Shown in pieces: positions 6,090 through 7,548 of a DNA stretch of 7,548 nt; the stretch's first letter is position 1, and every line of letters begins with the position of its first letter. Both the position numbers and the translations under genes were made by a program. The notes beneath the pieces are model-generated. The model was given only the letters and a program-made list of their open reading frames with translations, had not been told where the DNA came from and did not search any database. Where the stretch lies: NCBI GenBank assembly GCA_947306845.1, contig CAMZHP010000162.1:1-7548 (forward strand), given 5' to 3'. The DNA is from an uncultured Prevotellaceae bacterium (GTDB taxonomy: Bacteria > Bacteroidota > Bacteroidia > Bacteroidales > Bacteroidaceae).

Positions 6090-7265
6090 TTATTCGTCTT
6101 TCTCCATAACAACCGTTACCTTATCTATATATAATGTGCTGCCGATGGCTCCAAGGAATTTCGCGCCATCCTTGCTCGATGAGAAAACAAGAGCGAAATT
6201 ATATCCTCGGCTGTCCAGCAATTGCTCATCCAGCTCGTCTCCTTCAAAAAACATCTCAAAAGGAGTCCACTCATCAGTGGGAGGCAACTTTGACATCTCT
6301 GCCTTCTTCACCACATACTTGCTGGAAAGGACATCTGAGCCATCAAGCATCACAGGGTCGCCGTTCTCATCCTTGTTACGGTAAACCACCGAGTAGATAT
6401 GACCTTCATCGACTTTGCCTGGAACAACTTCCGACTTCTCGTTGATGTATTCAGCACCAGGTTGGTATTTGTAGAAACCTGTCACCTTGATAGGCTCCTC
6501 GGTGAAAGGTGCCCTGATACCCATTTTGGTTGTTGCCAGAGCATTGGTCATCACCTTGTCCACATCGAATTTTCCCAAAAACAGATTGCCCGCAGCGATG
6601 GGTTTGTTCATGGGTTTTCCGAACGGGCCGGCATCTCTGGTCACCAGTTTCACGCATTTTCCCTCATATCCTTTTTCTTCGGGAATAGTAGGATAATCCT
6701 TTTCATTGGCGTTTGAGTTGCCCATTCCGAAGCCCGGGTTGCCTGTTGACCAAATATCCTGACGTCCACCGTTGTCATCCATCTCAAACCAGGAGTAATA
6801 GCTGACATCCACATCGAAGAGCAAGAAAGAAACCTTCTCCTTCTTAAGTTCGACGTCCTCGAAATCATAGTGGAGCTTTGGCAGGTCGGGTTCGCGGAAC
6901 TCCACGATATACTCTCTGTGCCACGCCCCATCTTCTGAGGTGACAGTATAGACAACAGGATGCTCCTTGAAGTTCTGCAATGACCCGTTGGCAGGTTGGA
7001 TGGTGGCGCCAGGCGTCAGGTTGAAACTGATTGGTATTTCGGGCAGGGAGAGCATGGACCGCACGGTGAAGATGATATGGTTCTCGGTAGATGAGATTTT
7101 ATTGAAGCGCATATCCGTCTCAGGCTGATAAAAACACTCCTTGTACTGATCGCCGTCTATCCATGCATCAAGAATATCACACTCCGTGTTTGGCAGCTCA
7201 TCCTTGAAGCAAGAAGCCAGAAACAGAGGGAACACGAGCAAAAGCAACAATTGGTATTTCTTCAT
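6090..7265 (-). CDS. PCMD-like surface lipoprotein (putative carbohydrate-associated)
   Basis: This 391-residue lipoprotein starts MKKYQLLLLLVFPLFLASC, with a clear lipobox LASC and lipidated C19. KDE follows at +2 to +4 and matches the Bacteroidota lipoprotein export signal (Lys followed by acidic residues), which suggests display on the outer cell surface. An N-terminal Ig-like part spans about 25-125, with LTPGATIQPANGS and YTVTSEDGAWHREYIVEF. The C-terminal part (about 130-388) resembles the PCMD family, named for a presumed role in carbohydrate metabolism: it opens with LHYDFEDVEL, contains SWFEMDDN, DIWSTGNPGFG, YEGKCVKLVTRDAGPFG and VTGFYKYQPG, and closes with LYIDKVTVV. These domain calls are from memory of family patterns. 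The ATG at 7265 is chosen over one at 7343 because the longer form would add 26 residues before the signal peptide and run through the pckA terminator. The barrel gene starts 2 nt downstream. The ligand is unknown. Confidence 0.82.
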   Translation of the reverse strand: MKKYQLLLLLVFPLFLASCFKDELPNTECDILDAWIDGDQYKECFYQPETDMRFNKISSTENHIIFTVRSMLSLPEIPISFNLTPGATIQPANGSLQNFKEHPVVYTVTSEDGAWHREYIVEFREPDLPKLHYDFEDVELKKEKVSFLLFDVDVSYYSWFEMDDNGGRQDIWSTGNPGFGMGNSNANEKDYPTIPEEKGYEGKCVKLVTRDAGPFGKPMNKPIAAGNLFLGKFDVDKVMTNALATTKMGIRAPFTEEPIKVTGFYKYQPGAEYINEKSEVVPGKVDEGHIYSVVYRNKDENGDPVMLDGSDVLSSKYVVKKAEMSKLPPTDEWTPFEMFFEGDELDEQLLDSRGYNFALVFSSSKDGAKFLGAIGSTLYIDKVTVVMEKDE

Positions 7266-7299
7266 ATTCTTTCCAAAAAATTGTATTCTAAAGTGAAAA

Positions 7300-7332
7300 C
7301 AGAGGGGGCTTACTCTACGCGAGCCCCCTCTG
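7300..7332 (-). terminator. Hairpin terminator of pckA, close upstream of the lipoprotein gene
   Basis: CAGAGGGGGCT (7300-7310) and AGCCCCCTCTG (7322-7332) form a perfect 11-bp GC-rich stem with an 11-nt loop. Read on the minus strand the stem is followed by TTTTCACTTT, a moderate T-tract, as expected for an intrinsic terminator about 50 nt after the pckA stop. The stem ends only about 34 nt before the lipoprotein ATG at 7265, so it may also lie in that gene's leader or control region. Confidence 0.75.
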
Positions 7333-7381
7333 ATATCTGTCATGGTTTTTTAGGTGGATAACTCTCAACCTATCACCTCAA

Positions 7382-7548
7382 TTACAGTTTTGGACCAGCG
7401 GCGACGAGTGCCTTGCCAGCCTCATTGCCCTCATACTTCTTGAAGTTCTTGATGAAGCGACCAGCCAGATCCTTGGCCTTCTCTTCCCACTCATTGCGGT
7501 TCTGATAGGTGTCGCGAGGATCGAGGATGCCCCATGCCACACCGTTGA
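7382..7548 (-). CDS. pckA: Phosphoenolpyruvate carboxykinase (ATP), C-terminal 54 codons (partial)
   Basis: Only the 3' end is in the window; the gene continues beyond position 7548. Translated on the minus strand it gives 54 residues from [14 protein letters not shown] to the end [10 protein letters not shown]. The segments [27 protein letters not shown] and GKALVAAGP are typical of the extreme C-terminus of the ATP-dependent enzyme (usually about 530-540 residues). This cytoplasmic enzyme interconverts oxaloacetate and PEP; in anaerobic Bacteroidales it is thought to run mainly toward oxaloacetate, fixing CO2 on the way to succinate and propionate. Its catalytic core is outside the window, so activity cannot be judged. 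The stop codon at 7382-7384 is followed by the terminator hairpin at 7300-7332. Confidence 0.93.
   Translation of the reverse strand, partial: NGVAWGILDPRDTYQNRNEWEEKAKDLAGRFIKNFKKYEGNEAGKALVAAGPKL

Noticed and set aside
7266..7343. Longer start (ATG at 7343) for the lipoprotein
   Set aside because: It would place 26 extra residues before a textbook lipoprotein signal peptide and would translate through the pckA terminator hairpin.
7352..7378. Second imperfect stem (AGGTG..ATA with TATCACCT) just after the pckA stop
   Set aside because: It has only eight pairs with a bulge, and on the minus strand it is followed by an A-run rather than T, so it is not a convincing terminator.

Overview
The window looks like a chromosomal piece of a Bacteroidota genome, most likely order Bacteroidales and perhaps Prevotellaceae. 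The evidence is a DUF4290 protein (a family I know only from Bacteroidota), a rimM gene placed beside murA rather than beside rpsP/trmD, a lipoprotein resembling the PCMD (putative carbohydrate metabolism domain) family, an ATP-dependent PEP carboxykinase and the general absence of strong Shine-Dalgarno sequences. The genus call is a guess.

Left part (33-5155, + strand): a tightly packed, co-directional cluster of housekeeping genes. The order is DUF4290 protein, murA (first committed step of peptidoglycan synthesis), rimM (30S ribosome maturation), dxr (committed step of the MEP isoprenoid pathway) and rseP (site-2 intramembrane protease). The murA/rimM and rimM/dxr gaps are 3 nt each and the DUF4290/murA gap is 11 nt, which suggests one transcript. 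A 42-nt AT-rich gap before rseP is the only internal place for another promoter. MurA feeds the peptidoglycan precursor pool and Dxr feeds the undecaprenyl-phosphate carrier that peptidoglycan and surface glycans need, while RseP handles membrane protein turnover, so the cluster has an envelope-biogenesis theme.

Middle (5154-5319): the convergent junction between rseP and the minus-strand block. It holds seven tandem copies of a heptamer, a perfect 12-bp terminator hairpin, and a longer imperfect inverted repeat that brackets that hairpin.

Right part (5320-7548, - strand), in transcription order: the last 54 codons of pckA, an 11-bp hairpin terminator, a PCMD-like surface lipoprotein, and a small outer-membrane beta-barrel protein starting 2 nt after it. 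The last two look like a two-gene envelope cassette of unknown function.

The most notable molecular detail is that MurA has aspartate in place of the usual active-site cysteine that fosfomycin alkylates. I see no mobile element genes, CRISPR array, tRNA or rRNA, and no clearly new multi-gene system. The least understood parts are the DUF4290 gene, the lipoprotein/barrel pair and the junction repeats.
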